A stretch of DNA of 64,000 nt from Lottiidibacillus patelloidae (GTDB lineage: Bacteria; Bacillota; Bacilli; Bacillales; SA5d-4): assembly GCF_002262935.1 (NCBI RefSeq), contig NZ_NPIA01000001.1, positions 558,001-622,000 on the forward strand, written 5' to 3'. Shown here in pieces: positions 49,878 to 58,386 of the stretch (its first letter is position 1; the number at the start of each line of letters is the position of its first letter). A program made the position numbers and the translations under genes. The notes under the pieces were generated by a model. It worked only from the letters and a program-made list of their open reading frames with translations. It did not search any database and had not been told where the DNA came from.

Positions 49878-50783
49878 ATGGAACAGTACAATGGTGTTTT
49901 ACCGTTGCACAAGCCAAGAGGTATGACGTCCCATGATTGTGTTGCGATTATTAGAAGGATGCTTAAGACGCGTAAAGTTGGTCATACAGGAACACTAGAT
50001 CCAGAAGTAAATGGCGTCTTGCCAATTTGTATCGGGAAGGCAACCAAAATAGTTCAATACGTAACAGATTTTCCAAAAGAATACGAAGCGGAAATTTCAC
50101 TTGGGAAATCAACAACGACTGAAGATCAAACTGGAGAAACAGTCGAGGAAGTAGCGGTAACTAATTCTTTTACAAAAGAAGAGATTAATGCTGTATTACA
50201 AAAGTTCACTGGTGAAATTACTCAAATTCCTCCAATGTATTCTGCAGTAAAAGTAAACGGTAGAAAACTTTATGAATATGCAAGGGCTGGAGAAACAGTA
50301 GAAAGACCAGAACGGACAATTAAGATACATAATATTGAACTTCTAGACAATACAGAAATTTTTTCGGGTAATCCTTTAACATTTTCTATACGTGTTGCAT
50401 GCAGTAAAGGGACTTACATTAGAACGTTAGCTACTGACATTGGAAAAGCCTTAGGGTATCCAGCGCACATGTCTTCACTTGTAAGAACAGCTTCAGGTCC
50501 GTTTACATTAGAAGATACATTTACGTTTGAGCAGTTAGAAGAGTTACTAAAAGAAGATAATCATGGTTTTTTAGTGTCAGTTGAAGAAGCGCTTAAACAC
50601 TTTCCTAAATGGGTTGTAAATGATAAACTTGCACTTAAGATTAGTAATGGGGCTGTGCTAGAAATAACAGAGGACTTGCCTGAAAAATTTGTTGTTTATG
50701 ATGAAAGCGGACGTTGTTTAGCTATCTACCAAAAACATCCAACAAAAACAGGATTAATTAAGCCCGAAAAAGTATTTAGTTAG
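49878..50783 (+). CDS. truB: tRNA pseudouridine 55 synthase TruB
   Basis: A 301-residue pseudouridine synthase acting on U55 of the tRNA T loop. The catalytic Asp41 is in GHTGTLDPEVNGVLPICIGK. Also seen are LPLHKPRGMTSHDCV, QIPPMYSAVKVNGRKLYEYA and SKGTYIRTLATDIGKALG. AAAGGAGGATCCTAA precedes the ATG. The preceding region holds two hairpins. ribF follows after 11 bp. Confidence 0.96.
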   Translation: MEQYNGVLPLHKPRGMTSHDCVAIIRRMLKTRKVGHTGTLDPEVNGVLPICIGKATKIVQYVTDFPKEYEAEISLGKSTTTEDQTGETVEEVAVTNSFTKEEINAVLQKFTGEITQIPPMYSAVKVNGRKLYEYARAGETVERPERTIKIHNIELLDNTEIFSGNPLTFSIRVACSKGTYIRTLATDIGKALGYPAHMSSLVRTASGPFTLEDTFTFEQLEELLKEDNHGFLVSVEEALKHFPKWVVNDKLALKISNGAVLEITEDLPEKFVVYDESGRCLAIYQKHPTKTGLIKPEKVFS

Positions 50784-50794
50784 TAGGTGGAATC

Positions 50795-51733
50795 GTGGAA
50801 ACATACAACATCACTCATCCACATGAATTTATAGAAGAGATGAAACCAAAAGTAATCGCATTAGGATTTTTTGACGGCGTTCATCTAGGACATCAAAAAG
50901 TCATTAACACTGCCGTTAATACAGCGAATGTAAGAGGTGTAGAAGCTGCTGTTATGACCTTCCATCCTCATCCTTTAGTAGTTTTGAGTAATGGGAAAAG
51001 AGAAGTTGAATACCTAACTCCGCTTCAAGAAAAATTAAAAAGAATTGCTTCATTAGGTGTACATAAATGCTATGTAATAAAATTTGATAAAGACTTTGCA
51101 AAGCTAACACCACAACAGTTTGTAGACCAATATATCATTGCATTAAATACAGTACATGTTGTCGCCGGTTTTGATTTTAGTTATGGATCACTTGGCAGAG
51201 GAACAATGGAGACATTACCTTTTCATTCTAGAGGGGCCTTTGATCAAACAGAAATCGGTAAAGTTGTCAAAAGTGATGAAAAAATAAGTTCAACTTTAAT
51301 AAGGTCACTTATTATTGATGGCAAAGTAAGTGATGTTGTGGACTACTTAGGTCGTTTCTACGAAGTTGAAGGGACCGTAATCAAAGGTGAACAACGAGGC
51401 AGGCAACTTGGTTTTCCTACAGCTAATATTAAGTTAGATGAAAACTACATATGTCCAAAAAATGGCGTTTATAGTGTAAATGTACTCGTTGAAGGGGAAT
51501 GGTATAAAGGCGTATGTAATATAGGGAAAAAGCCAACATTTCACGATACATTTGAACAAACGGTAGAAGTGCACATCCTTGATTTTTCCGAAGATATATA
51601 TGGGAAAACAGTAAAAATAACTTGGTTAACAAGACTAAGAGATGAAAAAAAGTTTTCTTCAATCGACGAACTCTTGGGACAAATTAAGCAAGATATAAAG
51701 GATACGGAGCAGTTTTTCAAGAATAGGAAATAA
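50795..51733 (+). CDS. ribF: Riboflavin kinase / FAD synthetase RibF
   Basis: A 312-residue bifunctional enzyme converting riboflavin to FMN and then FAD. The N-terminal adenylyltransferase has ALGFFDGVHLGHQKVI and AGFDFSYGSLGRGTME. The C-terminal kinase has GRQLGFPTANIKLDENYICP and GVCNIGKKPTF. The start is GTG 50795, after TAGTAGGTGGAATC. Cotranscribed with truB. Confidence 0.96.
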   Translation: METYNITHPHEFIEEMKPKVIALGFFDGVHLGHQKVINTAVNTANVRGVEAAVMTFHPHPLVVLSNGKREVEYLTPLQEKLKRIASLGVHKCYVIKFDKDFAKLTPQQFVDQYIIALNTVHVVAGFDFSYGSLGRGTMETLPFHSRGAFDQTEIGKVVKSDEKISSTLIRSLIIDGKVSDVVDYLGRFYEVEGTVIKGEQRGRQLGFPTANIKLDENYICPKNGVYSVNVLVEGEWYKGVCNIGKKPTFHDTFEQTVEVHILDFSEDIYGKTVKITWLTRLRDEKKFSSIDELLGQIKQDIKDTEQFFKNRK

Positions 51734-51740
51734 AATGAAC

Positions 51741-51769
51741 TTGCAATTTGTTACGAAAAACTGTATTCT
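51741..51769 (+). promoter_or_regulatory. Sigma-A promoter of rpsO
   Basis: TTGCAA (51741-51746) and TATTCT (51764-51769) with 17 bp spacing, just after ribF. Confidence 0.65.
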
Positions 51770-51775
51770 ATTGTT

Positions 51776-51870
51776 TGTACATGATTATTCATGGCAACCT
51801 TTGCTTGGCATAGCGATTCACCAACGCATGCGAGGTAACTGGGGATTTTAATATTGAGGAGGTGAACAGG
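51776..51870 (+). promoter_or_regulatory. rpsO 5' leader, S15 autoregulation candidate
   Basis: A leader of about 95 nt contains TGGCAACCTTTGCTTGGCAT and the self-complementary CGCATGCG, ending in TGAGGAGGTGAACAGG. S15 regulates its own mRNA through structured leaders in several bacterial groups. The assignment rests on position and apparent structure only. Confidence 0.45.
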
Positions 51871-52140
51871 ATGGCAATCACAAAAGAACGTAAAAACGAA
51901 TTAATCAATGAGTTCAAAACTCACGAGGGTGACACTGGTTCTCCAGAGGTCCAAATCGCTATCCTAACAGAAAACATTAATACGTTAAACGATCACTTAC
52001 GCACTCACAAGAAGGATCACCATTCACGTCGTGGTCTTTTAAAGATGGTTGGTAAGCGTCGTAACTTATTAGCGTATTTACGTAATAAGGACGTATCACG
52101 TTACCGTGACCTTATTAACAAACTTGGATTACGTCGATAA
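51871..52140 (+). CDS. rpsO: 30S ribosomal protein S15
   Basis: An 89-residue uS15 that binds the 16S rRNA three-way junction. It has [40 protein letters not shown] and [20 protein letters not shown] 51871, after GAGGAGGTGAACAGG, is chosen over an in-frame upstream codon at 51862. It has its own promoter and terminator. Confidence 0.97.
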   Translation: MAITKERKNELINEFKTHEGDTGSPEVQIAILTENINTLNDHLRTHKKDHHSRRGLLKMVGKRRNLLAYLRNKDVSRYRDLINKLGLRR

Positions 52141-52149
52141 TGACAAGCA

Positions 52150-52177
52150 AAAGCGGGGATTTTTTTCCCGCTTTTTT
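52150..52177 (+). terminator. Intrinsic terminator after rpsO
   Basis: AAAGCGGG (52150-52157) pairs perfectly with CCCGCTTT (52167-52174) within a T6 run. Confidence 0.88.
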
Positions 52178-52216
52178 GTTATATTTTGCATAATGGAAAT
52201 CCTTAGTAACAGTGGT

Positions 52217-52246
52217 TTGAATTACCTAATATTTAACCGTTATACT
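52217..52246 (+). promoter_or_regulatory. Sigma-A promoter of pnp
   Basis: TTGAAT (52217-52222) and TATACT (52241-52246) with 18 bp spacing, 49 bp before pnp. Confidence 0.6.
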
Positions 52247-52295
52247 TAAGGATATACTAATAATAAATGAAGAAAAGCTCGAGAGGAGTACATAA

Positions 52296-54422
52296 ATGGA
52301 ACAACAAAAACGTTCGTTTTCAATGGAATGGGCTGGTCGTGAACTTACAGTTGAAACTGGCCAACTTGCAAAACAAGCAAACGGTGCTGTTTTAGTTAAA
52401 TATGGTGAATCTGTTGTATTATCTACAGCAACAGCTTCAAAGCACCCAAAAGATATTGGTTTTTTCCCACTTCAAGTAAATTATGAAGAGCGATTATACG
52501 CAGCTGGTAAAATCCCAGGAGGATTTATTAAGCGTGAGGGAAGACCTAGTGAAAAAGCGGTACTTGCAGGAAGATTAATTGATCGACCGATTCGTCCGTT
52601 ATTCCCTGATGGTTTCCGTAATGAATTACAAGTTGTTAGTATTGTCATGAGTGTTGATCAAAATTGTTCGACTGAAATGGCTGCAATGGTAGGTTCTTCT
52701 TTAGCACTTTCCATTTCTGACATTCCTTTTTCAGGACCAATAGCAGGAGTTACTGTTGGACGAATTGGTGGCGAATTCATCATAAATCCAACTGTAGAAC
52801 AACAAGAACAAAGTGAAATGAATTTAGTTGTTGCTGGTACAAAGGATGCAATTAACATGGTTGAAGCTGGCGCAAAAGAAGTACCAGAGGAAATTATGTT
52901 AGAAGCTATTGTTTTTGGTCATGAAGAAATTAAGAAATTAATTGCTTTCCAAGAACAAATTGTTGCTGAAATTGGTAAAGAGAAAATGGAAGTTGAACTA
53001 AAAGGAACGAATGCTTCATTAGAAGAAGATCTACGTCCTAAAGCATATAGCCGTATTCAAGAAGCGGTAAAAGTGTTTGAAAAGCATGCAAGGGAAGAAG
53101 CAATATCTACTGTTATAAATGAGGTAGTTGCTGAATATGAAGCGATGGACGAGCTAGAAGAAAAAGACGCTGTCGTTCGTGAAGTAAAAGAAATCTTACA
53201 AAAGTTTGTGAAAGAAGAAGTTCGTCGCTTAATTACGAAGGAAAAGGTTCGTCCTGACGGTCGTAATATTGATGAAATTCGTCCACTTTCTACAGAAACT
53301 TCTGTTTTACCTAGAACACATGGTTCTGGATTATTTACTAGAGGTCAAACTCAAGCGTTAAGTATTTGTACATTAGGACCATTAGGTGATGTTCAAATTC
53401 TTGATGGTTTAGGTATAGAAGAATCGAAACGTTTTATGCACCATTATAATTTCCCTAATTTTAGTGTTGGAGAAACAGGACCAATTCGTGGACCAGGTCG
53501 TCGTGAAATTGGCCATGGTGCACTAGGAGAAAAAGCTCTAGAACCTGTTATTCCTTCTGAAGCTGACTTCCCTTACACGATTCGTTTAGTATCTGAAGTA
53601 TTAGAATCAAATGGATCATCTTCACAGGCTAGTATTTGCGGAAGTACGTTAGCAATGATGGATGCTGGAGTTCCAATTAAAGCACCAGTAGCAGGAATTG
53701 CAATGGGCTTAATTATGGAAGGTGAAGATTATACTGTCTTAACTGATATTCAAGGAATGGAAGATCACTTAGGTGATATGGACTTTAAAGTAGCTGGTAC
53801 AGAGCATGGTATTACTGCCTTACAAATGGATATCAAGATTGCTGGTATTACTCGTGAAATCTTTGAAGAAGCATTAGCACAAGCGAAAAAAGGGCGTATG
53901 GAAATTTTAGATCATATGGCAACTACAATTTCTGGTCCTCGCCAAGAGCTTTCTAAACATGCTCCAAAAATTATTACGATGGCAATTAAACCAGACAAGA
54001 TCCGTGATGTAATTGGACCAAGTGGAAAAATGATTAACAAAATCATTGAAGAAACTGGCGTGAAAATTGACATTGAACAAGATGGTACAGTTTTCATTGC
54101 ATCAGTGGACCAAGCGATGAATGAAAAAGCGAAGAAAATCATTGAAGATTTAGTTCGCGAAGTGGAAGTAGGAACTACGTATTTAGGTAAAGTAAAACGA
54201 ATTGAAAAGTTCGGAGCCTTCGTTGAAATCTTCAAAGGAAAAGATGGTTTAGTTCACATTTCGGAACTTGCAGAAGAGCGAGTAGGAAAAGTTGAAGACA
54301 TCTTAAAGCTTGGAGACGAAATAATGGTTAAGGTTACTGAAATTGATAATCAAGGCCGTGTTAATTTATCTCGTAAAGCAGTTCTTAAAGAACAAAAGGC
54401 TGCAGAGGAACAAAAATCATAA
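52296..54422 (+). CDS. pnp: Polynucleotide phosphorylase
   Basis: A 708-residue 3'-to-5' phosphorolytic exoribonuclease, a core RNA decay enzyme. Two RNase PH domains (about 10-220 and 310-540) flank an alpha-helical domain. KH ([20 protein letters not shown]) and S1 ([20 protein letters not shown]) domains follow. It has [20 protein letters not shown] and [20 protein letters not shown] in the catalytic regions. AGAGGAGTACATAA precedes the ATG. Own promoter and terminator. Confidence 0.98.
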   Translation: MEQQKRSFSMEWAGRELTVETGQLAKQANGAVLVKYGESVVLSTATASKHPKDIGFFPLQVNYEERLYAAGKIPGGFIKREGRPSEKAVLAGRLIDRPIRPLFPDGFRNELQVVSIVMSVDQNCSTEMAAMVGSSLALSISDIPFSGPIAGVTVGRIGGEFIINPTVEQQEQSEMNLVVAGTKDAINMVEAGAKEVPEEIMLEAIVFGHEEIKKLIAFQEQIVAEIGKEKMEVELKGTNASLEEDLRPKAYSRIQEAVKVFEKHAREEAISTVINEVVAEYEAMDELEEKDAVVREVKEILQKFVKEEVRRLITKEKVRPDGRNIDEIRPLSTETSVLPRTHGSGLFTRGQTQALSICTLGPLGDVQILDGLGIEESKRFMHHYNFPNFSVGETGPIRGPGRREIGHGALGEKALEPVIPSEADFPYTIRLVSEVLESNGSSSQASICGSTLAMMDAGVPIKAPVAGIAMGLIMEGEDYTVLTDIQGMEDHLGDMDFKVAGTEHGITALQMDIKIAGITREIFEEALAQAKKGRMEILDHMATTISGPRQELSKHAPKIITMAIKPDKIRDVIGPSGKMINKIIEETGVKIDIEQDGTVFIASVDQAMNEKAKKIIEDLVREVEVGTTYLGKVKRIEKFGAFVEIFKGKDGLVHISELAEERVGKVEDILKLGDEIMVKVTEIDNQGRVNLSRKAVLKEQKAAEEQKS

Positions 54423-54431
54423 AACATACTC

Positions 54432-54471
54432 AAAAGCTTAAGGAGAATAAAATTCCCCTTAAGCTTTTTTT
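54432..54471 (+). terminator. Intrinsic terminator after pnp
   Basis: The outer arms AAAGCTTAAGG and CCTTAAGCTTT pair perfectly, the stem continues inward with one mismatch, and a T7 tract follows. Confidence 0.92.
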
Positions 54472-54565
54472 GTTATTGAGACACTTCTTCTCATACAGAT
54501 GTATTGTTTCTTTTGTTCTACCTTGTCCGTTTCATACATAATTTTTAGTACAAGGGGGGAACGAT

Positions 54566-55525
54566 ATGAGTAAAGGTAGGTATAATGTAATTGCATTTAT
54601 TATTATTGCGTTAATATCAATTGGTTCAATCGAAAATCCATTTACGACAAGTTATGTCGAGCAAATAAAAGACTTATCAGTAGTAGCTTCAAAACAGAAA
54701 GATGAGTTATATATAGAAATACAAGATAAGGCTAGTAAATATGAAGTAAAAGCAAAAGACGCCGTCTTAGATCCCGTTTGGAAGGCTACTCCAGGTTACA
54801 ATGGAAAACAAGTAGATATAGATGCATCATATAAGGCCATGAAAAAAGATGGGGTATTTAATGAGGAAAAGCTTGTATATAAGCAAGTGAAACCAACCGT
54901 TCACTTAGAAGATTTACCTCCATCTCCTGTATATCGTGGTAACCCTGATAAACCAATGGTTGCTCTGCTTATTAATGTAGCTTGGGGAAATGAGTATTTA
55001 CCTAAAATGGTCGATGTCTTAAAAAAACATCAAGTTCGCAGTACTTTTTTTCTGGAAGGTAATTGGGTGAAAAAAAATGCTGATCTAACCAAAATGCTAT
55101 ACGATGAAGGGCACGAACTTGGTAACCACTCCTTTTCTCACCCAGATATGAAAAAATTAAGTGCTAATCGAATTCGTGAGCAATTACAAAAAACAAATGA
55201 TGTCATCGAGGAAACGATAGGGAAGAAGCCGAAGTGGTTTGCTCCACCTAGTGGGAGTTACCGAGATGAAGTGGTTAAAATCGCTAATGAAATGGGTATG
55301 TACACCATTCTCTGGTCTGTAGATACTGTGGATTGGAAAAAACCAAATGCAACGGAAATGATGAATCGTGTACTTCGCAAAGTTCATCCAGGGGCGATGA
55401 TATTAATGCATCCTACAGAACCAACTGCAGAAGGGTTGGAATTGTTAATAGAAGGTTTAAAAGCGAAAGGGTATTCCATTGGAACAGTAACGCAATTATT
55501 AAGCGAGGCTCGTATTGATAAATAA
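54566..55525 (+). CDS. ylxY: YlxY, NodB-fold polysaccharide deacetylase family protein
   Basis: A 319-residue secreted or membrane-anchored protein with an N-terminal hydrophobic segment (about 7-23) and a C-terminal NodB domain. Motif 2 is intact (HSFSHPDM), but motif 1, normally TFDDG, reads LINVAWGNEY, so the usual catalytic and metal Asp pair is missing. Motif 3 reads WFAPPSGSYRD with no Arg. The same replacement is, as I recall, typical of YlxY in Bacillus. A CATACATA at 54533 may be part of a sporulation sigma-E promoter, with no clear -35. AAGGGGGGAACGAT precedes the ATG. mlpA follows. Confidence 0.88.
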   Translation: MSKGRYNVIAFIIIALISIGSIENPFTTSYVEQIKDLSVVASKQKDELYIEIQDKASKYEVKAKDAVLDPVWKATPGYNGKQVDIDASYKAMKKDGVFNEEKLVYKQVKPTVHLEDLPPSPVYRGNPDKPMVALLINVAWGNEYLPKMVDVLKKHQVRSTFFLEGNWVKKNADLTKMLYDEGHELGNHSFSHPDMKKLSANRIREQLQKTNDVIEETIGKKPKWFAPPSGSYRDEVVKIANEMGMYTILWSVDTVDWKKPNATEMMNRVLRKVHPGAMILMHPTEPTAEGLELLIEGLKAKGYSIGTVTQLLSEARIDK

Positions 55526-55626
55526 TAAGAAATAGTGGTATATTGAGTCATAGTATTTCATGCCAAATAAAGCATGATTATCCAGTTACTATTTTATTCA
55601 ACATTATACATGCAGGAGGAACAAAT

Positions 55627-56844
55627 TTGATTACAAAACATACATGTTCAAATGGTGTAAGAATCGTTTTAGAGAAAATCCCAACAGTAAGGTCGGTTGC
55701 AATTGGAGTTTGGATCGGTACGGGTTCACGCTCAGAAAATAAAGCTAACAATGGTGTATCACACTTTCTAGAGCACATGTTCTTTAAAGGAACTACAAAT
55801 CGTTCAGCGAAAGAAATTGCTGAATCATTCGATAGCATTGGTGGTCAAGTAAATGCATTTACTTCAAAAGAGTATACTTGCTATTATGCAAAAGTGTTAG
55901 ATAGCCACTCACAATATGCTCTAGATGTACTTGGAGATATGTTTTTCAATTCTACTTTTGATGAAGAAGAATTAAAAAAAGAGAAAAATGTAGTCCTTGA
56001 AGAGATAAAAATGTACGAAGATGCACCAGATGACATCATTCATGATTTATTGGCGCAAGCAAGTTTCGGCGACCACCCATTAGGGTATCCAATATTAGGT
56101 ACTCAAGAAACATTAGAGAGTTTCAATGGTGATTCACTTCGAAAGTATATGAATGATTATTATACACCTGAAAACGTTGTAATTTCAGTCGCAGGTAATG
56201 TTGAAGATGACTTTATAAATGAAGTAGAAAAGCTATTTGGTACATATAAAACGACTGGAAGCTCAGAAAACATTGAAAAACCTAGCTTCTTAGGAGAACA
56301 TCTTAAGAGAAAGAAAGAAACAGAACAAGCGCATGTTTGTTTAGGCTTTGACGGACTTGCATTAGGAGATAAGAAAAATTACGACATGATCGTTGTAAAC
56401 AACGTTCTTGGTGGAAGTATGAGTAGTCGATTATTTCAAGATGTTCGTGAACAACGTGGGTTAGCTTATTCTGTATTTTCTTATCACTCTACTTTCCAAG
56501 ATAACGGCTTATTGACTATATATGCTGGAACAGCTCCTAAGCAACTTGATTACTTATTAGAAACGATGACGAATTCTTTAGAGCAATTAAAGCGTGAAGG
56601 AATAACTGAAAAAGAATTAAATAATAGCAAAGAGCAATTAAAAGGAAACTTAATGCTTAGCTTAGAAAGTACAAATAGTCGAATGAGCAGAAATGGTAAA
56701 AATGAATTAATGTTAGGTAGACATCGTTCTTTAGATGAAATTGTTCAATTAATTAACGAAGTTTCAATGGAAAGTGTTAACCAATTAACGAAAGATATCT
56801 TTAATGATAAGTATTCAAAAGCAGTAATAAGTCCGTTACAATAA
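55627..56844 (+). CDS. mlpA: M16 family zinc protease MlpA (YmxG)
   Basis: A 405-residue mitochondrial-processing-peptidase-like zinc protease. The inverted zinc motif HFLEH is at 46-50, in GVSHFLEHMFFKGTTNRSAK, and the distal Glu region reads EEIKMYEDAPDDIIHD. The second inactive-type repeat contains RLFQDVREQRGLAYSVFSYH. The TTG at 55627 follows GCAGGAGGAACAAA and gives the family N-terminus and length; the longer frame from 55543 includes non-coding leader. Its B. subtilis homologue lies at the same place. Confidence 0.95.
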   Translation: MITKHTCSNGVRIVLEKIPTVRSVAIGVWIGTGSRSENKANNGVSHFLEHMFFKGTTNRSAKEIAESFDSIGGQVNAFTSKEYTCYYAKVLDSHSQYALDVLGDMFFNSTFDEEELKKEKNVVLEEIKMYEDAPDDIIHDLLAQASFGDHPLGYPILGTQETLESFNGDSLRKYMNDYYTPENVVISVAGNVEDDFINEVEKLFGTYKTTGSSENIEKPSFLGEHLKRKKETEQAHVCLGFDGLALGDKKNYDMIVVNNVLGGSMSSRLFQDVREQRGLAYSVFSYHSTFQDNGLLTIYAGTAPKQLDYLLETMTNSLEQLKREGITEKELNNSKEQLKGNLMLSLESTNSRMSRNGKNELMLGRHRSLDEIVQLINEVSMESVNQLTKDIFNDKYSKAVISPLQ

Positions 56845-56849
56845 AAGTG

Positions 56850-56885
56850 AAGCACACAACTAATGTTGTGTGCTTTATTTTATTA
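56850..56885 (+). terminator. Intrinsic terminator after mlpA
   Basis: AAGCACACAAC (56850-56860) pairs perfectly with GTTGTGTGCTT (56865-56875) around TAAT, followed by a T-rich tail. Confidence 0.9.
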
Positions 56886-56930
56886 CGTTAGAATGGAAAG
56901 TATATAAATAGGCGGGGGAACGATTTAAGC

Positions 56931-57866
56931 ATGAAAAACTTTATTTTAAAAGCGTTATTATACGTAGGTTTATTAGCATTAATAGCAACGCCAATTTTCT
57001 TTTCTGCTAATAAAGATATGACAACGAAAGAAGAACCAGAAATTAAAGAAGAAGAAAATAAAGTAAATCCAGATGATTTACTTAAAGATGATGATGAAGA
57101 AGGTAATGAAAAAGAAAATTACGAAGTTGTTAAGTTTTATTCTTATGATGAAAAAGTACGGTTCACAATTTTAAATACAGCCGGATATCCACCGCTTGCT
57201 TTAGAGTCATTGAAACGTGATTTGGATATCGTTTATAAAGATATTAACTTTGAAACAAAGGACTATTTTTCACAGCAATCTGAAGTCTATGTTACGTTAA
57301 AAGTCGATCTTGGTGCGGAAGATATGTTAGAGGCTGGAAGCGGATATATGAACTTATACAATTATGATCCGGAAACAGAATGGCTGCACTACTTAACCGT
57401 TCAAGCGATATTTAAAGATGACCAATATTATAAAGAATATAGCAGGTTGCCGAGAGAAATTTTAGCGCTCTACTTTGAAATTTTTTATGGCGTTGTCGAT
57501 GCTGATCCATATGCTTCGGAATTTATTTCGTATTTAGATGAGGAAGGTCATCGAATCCCTTTAAAAGATCTGCTATCTGCTGAAAAGTACAACGCATCTG
57601 CCTATGATGAATACGTTACTGAAGAAATTTTAATGGAATATGAAATTAATTATTATTGGTTCGTGCATTTACAAGCAATCTCATTTGCAACTTTCTTTAT
57701 AGATACGTATGGGATGGATGACTTTGCTTCTTTATATGATCATGAAGACTTAGTAATGGCGGTCGAAGAAATTTCAGGTAAGTCATTATCAGCACTTGAG
57801 AAAGAGTGGCTCGATTATATCGAACTGAATTATATGGAAAGCGATAATGATTCTGACAGTTTATAA
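56931..57866 (+). CDS. Unrecognised membrane-anchored acidic protein, gluzincin-like remnant possible
   Basis: A 311-residue protein that I do not recognise. An N-terminal membrane or signal segment (about 5-25, LKALLYVGLLALIATPIFF) has no lipobox. A very acidic linker follows (about 33-62, rich in Glu, Asp and Lys), then a globular domain of about 240 residues. The C-terminal part (FATFFIDTYGMDDFASLYDH and SGKSLSALEKEWLDYIELNY) resembles the end of peptidase-MA-like gluzincins, but no HExxH is present. GGCGGGGGAACGA precedes the ATG. It sits alone between two terminators among sporulation-linked genes. Confidence 0.75.
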   Translation: MKNFILKALLYVGLLALIATPIFFSANKDMTTKEEPEIKEEENKVNPDDLLKDDDEEGNEKENYEVVKFYSYDEKVRFTILNTAGYPPLALESLKRDLDIVYKDINFETKDYFSQQSEVYVTLKVDLGAEDMLEAGSGYMNLYNYDPETEWLHYLTVQAIFKDDQYYKEYSRLPREILALYFEIFYGVVDADPYASEFISYLDEEGHRIPLKDLLSAEKYNASAYDEYVTEEILMEYEINYYWFVHLQAISFATFFIDTYGMDDFASLYDHEDLVMAVEEISGKSLSALEKEWLDYIELNYMESDNDSDSL

Positions 57867-57879
57867 TACAAGGAATTGG

Positions 57880-57921
57880 AACCTCTTAGAAAGCTGCTAT
57901 AGGCTTTTAAAGGGGTTTTTT
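57880..57921 (+). terminator. Intrinsic terminator after the unrecognised gene
   Basis: AACCTCTTAGAAAGC (57880-57894) pairs with GCTTTTAAAGGGGTT (57903-57917) with G-U pairs and one mismatch, followed by T6. Confidence 0.75.
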
Positions 57922-57972
57922 AGTGCCAAAATCAACTTCGATACTAAAATGTTCTAACTAATAATTTCTATC

Positions 57973-57981
57973 CATAAACTA
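57973..57981 (+). promoter_or_regulatory. Possible sporulation sigma -10 element before ymxH
   Basis: CATAAACTA fits the sigma-K -10 pattern CATANNNTA and lies 40 bp before ymxH. No convincing -35 was found at the expected spacing; a TACAAT at 57988-57993 is an alternative sigma-A -10. Confidence 0.3.
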
Positions 57982-58012
57982 GTAGTAGTACAATCACAAG
58001 GGGTGTATTGCT

Positions 58013-58252
58013 GTGAGACTAAGTCAATTAGGTGGAAAAGAAATTATCGACTTAAAGAATGGAGAACGGCTTGGAGTACTTGGTGAAACAGATTTAGAAA
58101 TTGATGATCGAACAGGTCATATTAAAGCACTTTTAATTCCAGTACCTAGAGTGTTTGGTTTTAAAAAAGATAAAGAAGAAGTAAAAATATATTGGAAACA
58201 CATAAAAAAAATTGGTACTGACATGATTATTATTGATGATACTAATCGCTAA
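58013..58252 (+). CDS. ymxH: YlmC/YmxH family PRC-barrel sporulation protein
   Basis: A 79-residue PRC-barrel protein of the YlmC/YmxH family found in spore formers. It reads MRLSQLGGKEIIDLKNGERL, then GETDLEIDDRTGHIKALLIP and EVKIYWKHIKKIGTDMIIID. Function is not established. The start is GTG 58013, after AAGGGGTGTATTGCT. It is the usual neighbour upstream of dpaAB in Bacillus. Confidence 0.92.
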   Translation: MRLSQLGGKEIIDLKNGERLGVLGETDLEIDDRTGHIKALLIPVPRVFGFKKDKEEVKIYWKHIKKIGTDMIIIDDTNR

Positions 58253-58254
58253 GG

Positions 58255-58282
58255 CGCACTGCAAATTTGCAGTGCGTTTTTT
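58255..58282 (+). terminator. Intrinsic terminator after ymxH
   Basis: A perfect palindrome of 22 bp (58255-58276, CGCACTGCAAA arm) is followed by T6. Confidence 0.9.
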
Positions 58283-58286
58283 AATT

Positions 58287-58315
58287 CACCAACTTATTAA
58301 TTAGTACATAAGATG
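58287..58315 (+). promoter_or_regulatory. Candidate sigma-K promoter of dpaAB
   Basis: CACC (58287-58290), a 16 bp spacer, and CATAAGATG (58307-58315) fit the sigma-K pattern (MACM, 16-17 bp, CATANNNTA) except for the last base. dpaAB (spoVF) is transcribed by sigma-K in the mother cell of B. subtilis. Confidence 0.55.
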
Positions 58316-58386
58316 TGATGAAGAACGAGAAAATTGAGCATTTCCCCTATTTTAAAAGACATAGGAATGGGAAGGGGGATTTTATT

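Noticed and set aside
55333-55518. 61-codon frame within ylxY
   Set aside because: It lies wholly inside ylxY in another phase with no start signal.
55543-55626. N-terminal extension of MlpA
   Set aside because: The residues before TTG 55627 do not fit M16 proteases, and a strong ribosome binding site lies directly before the TTG.
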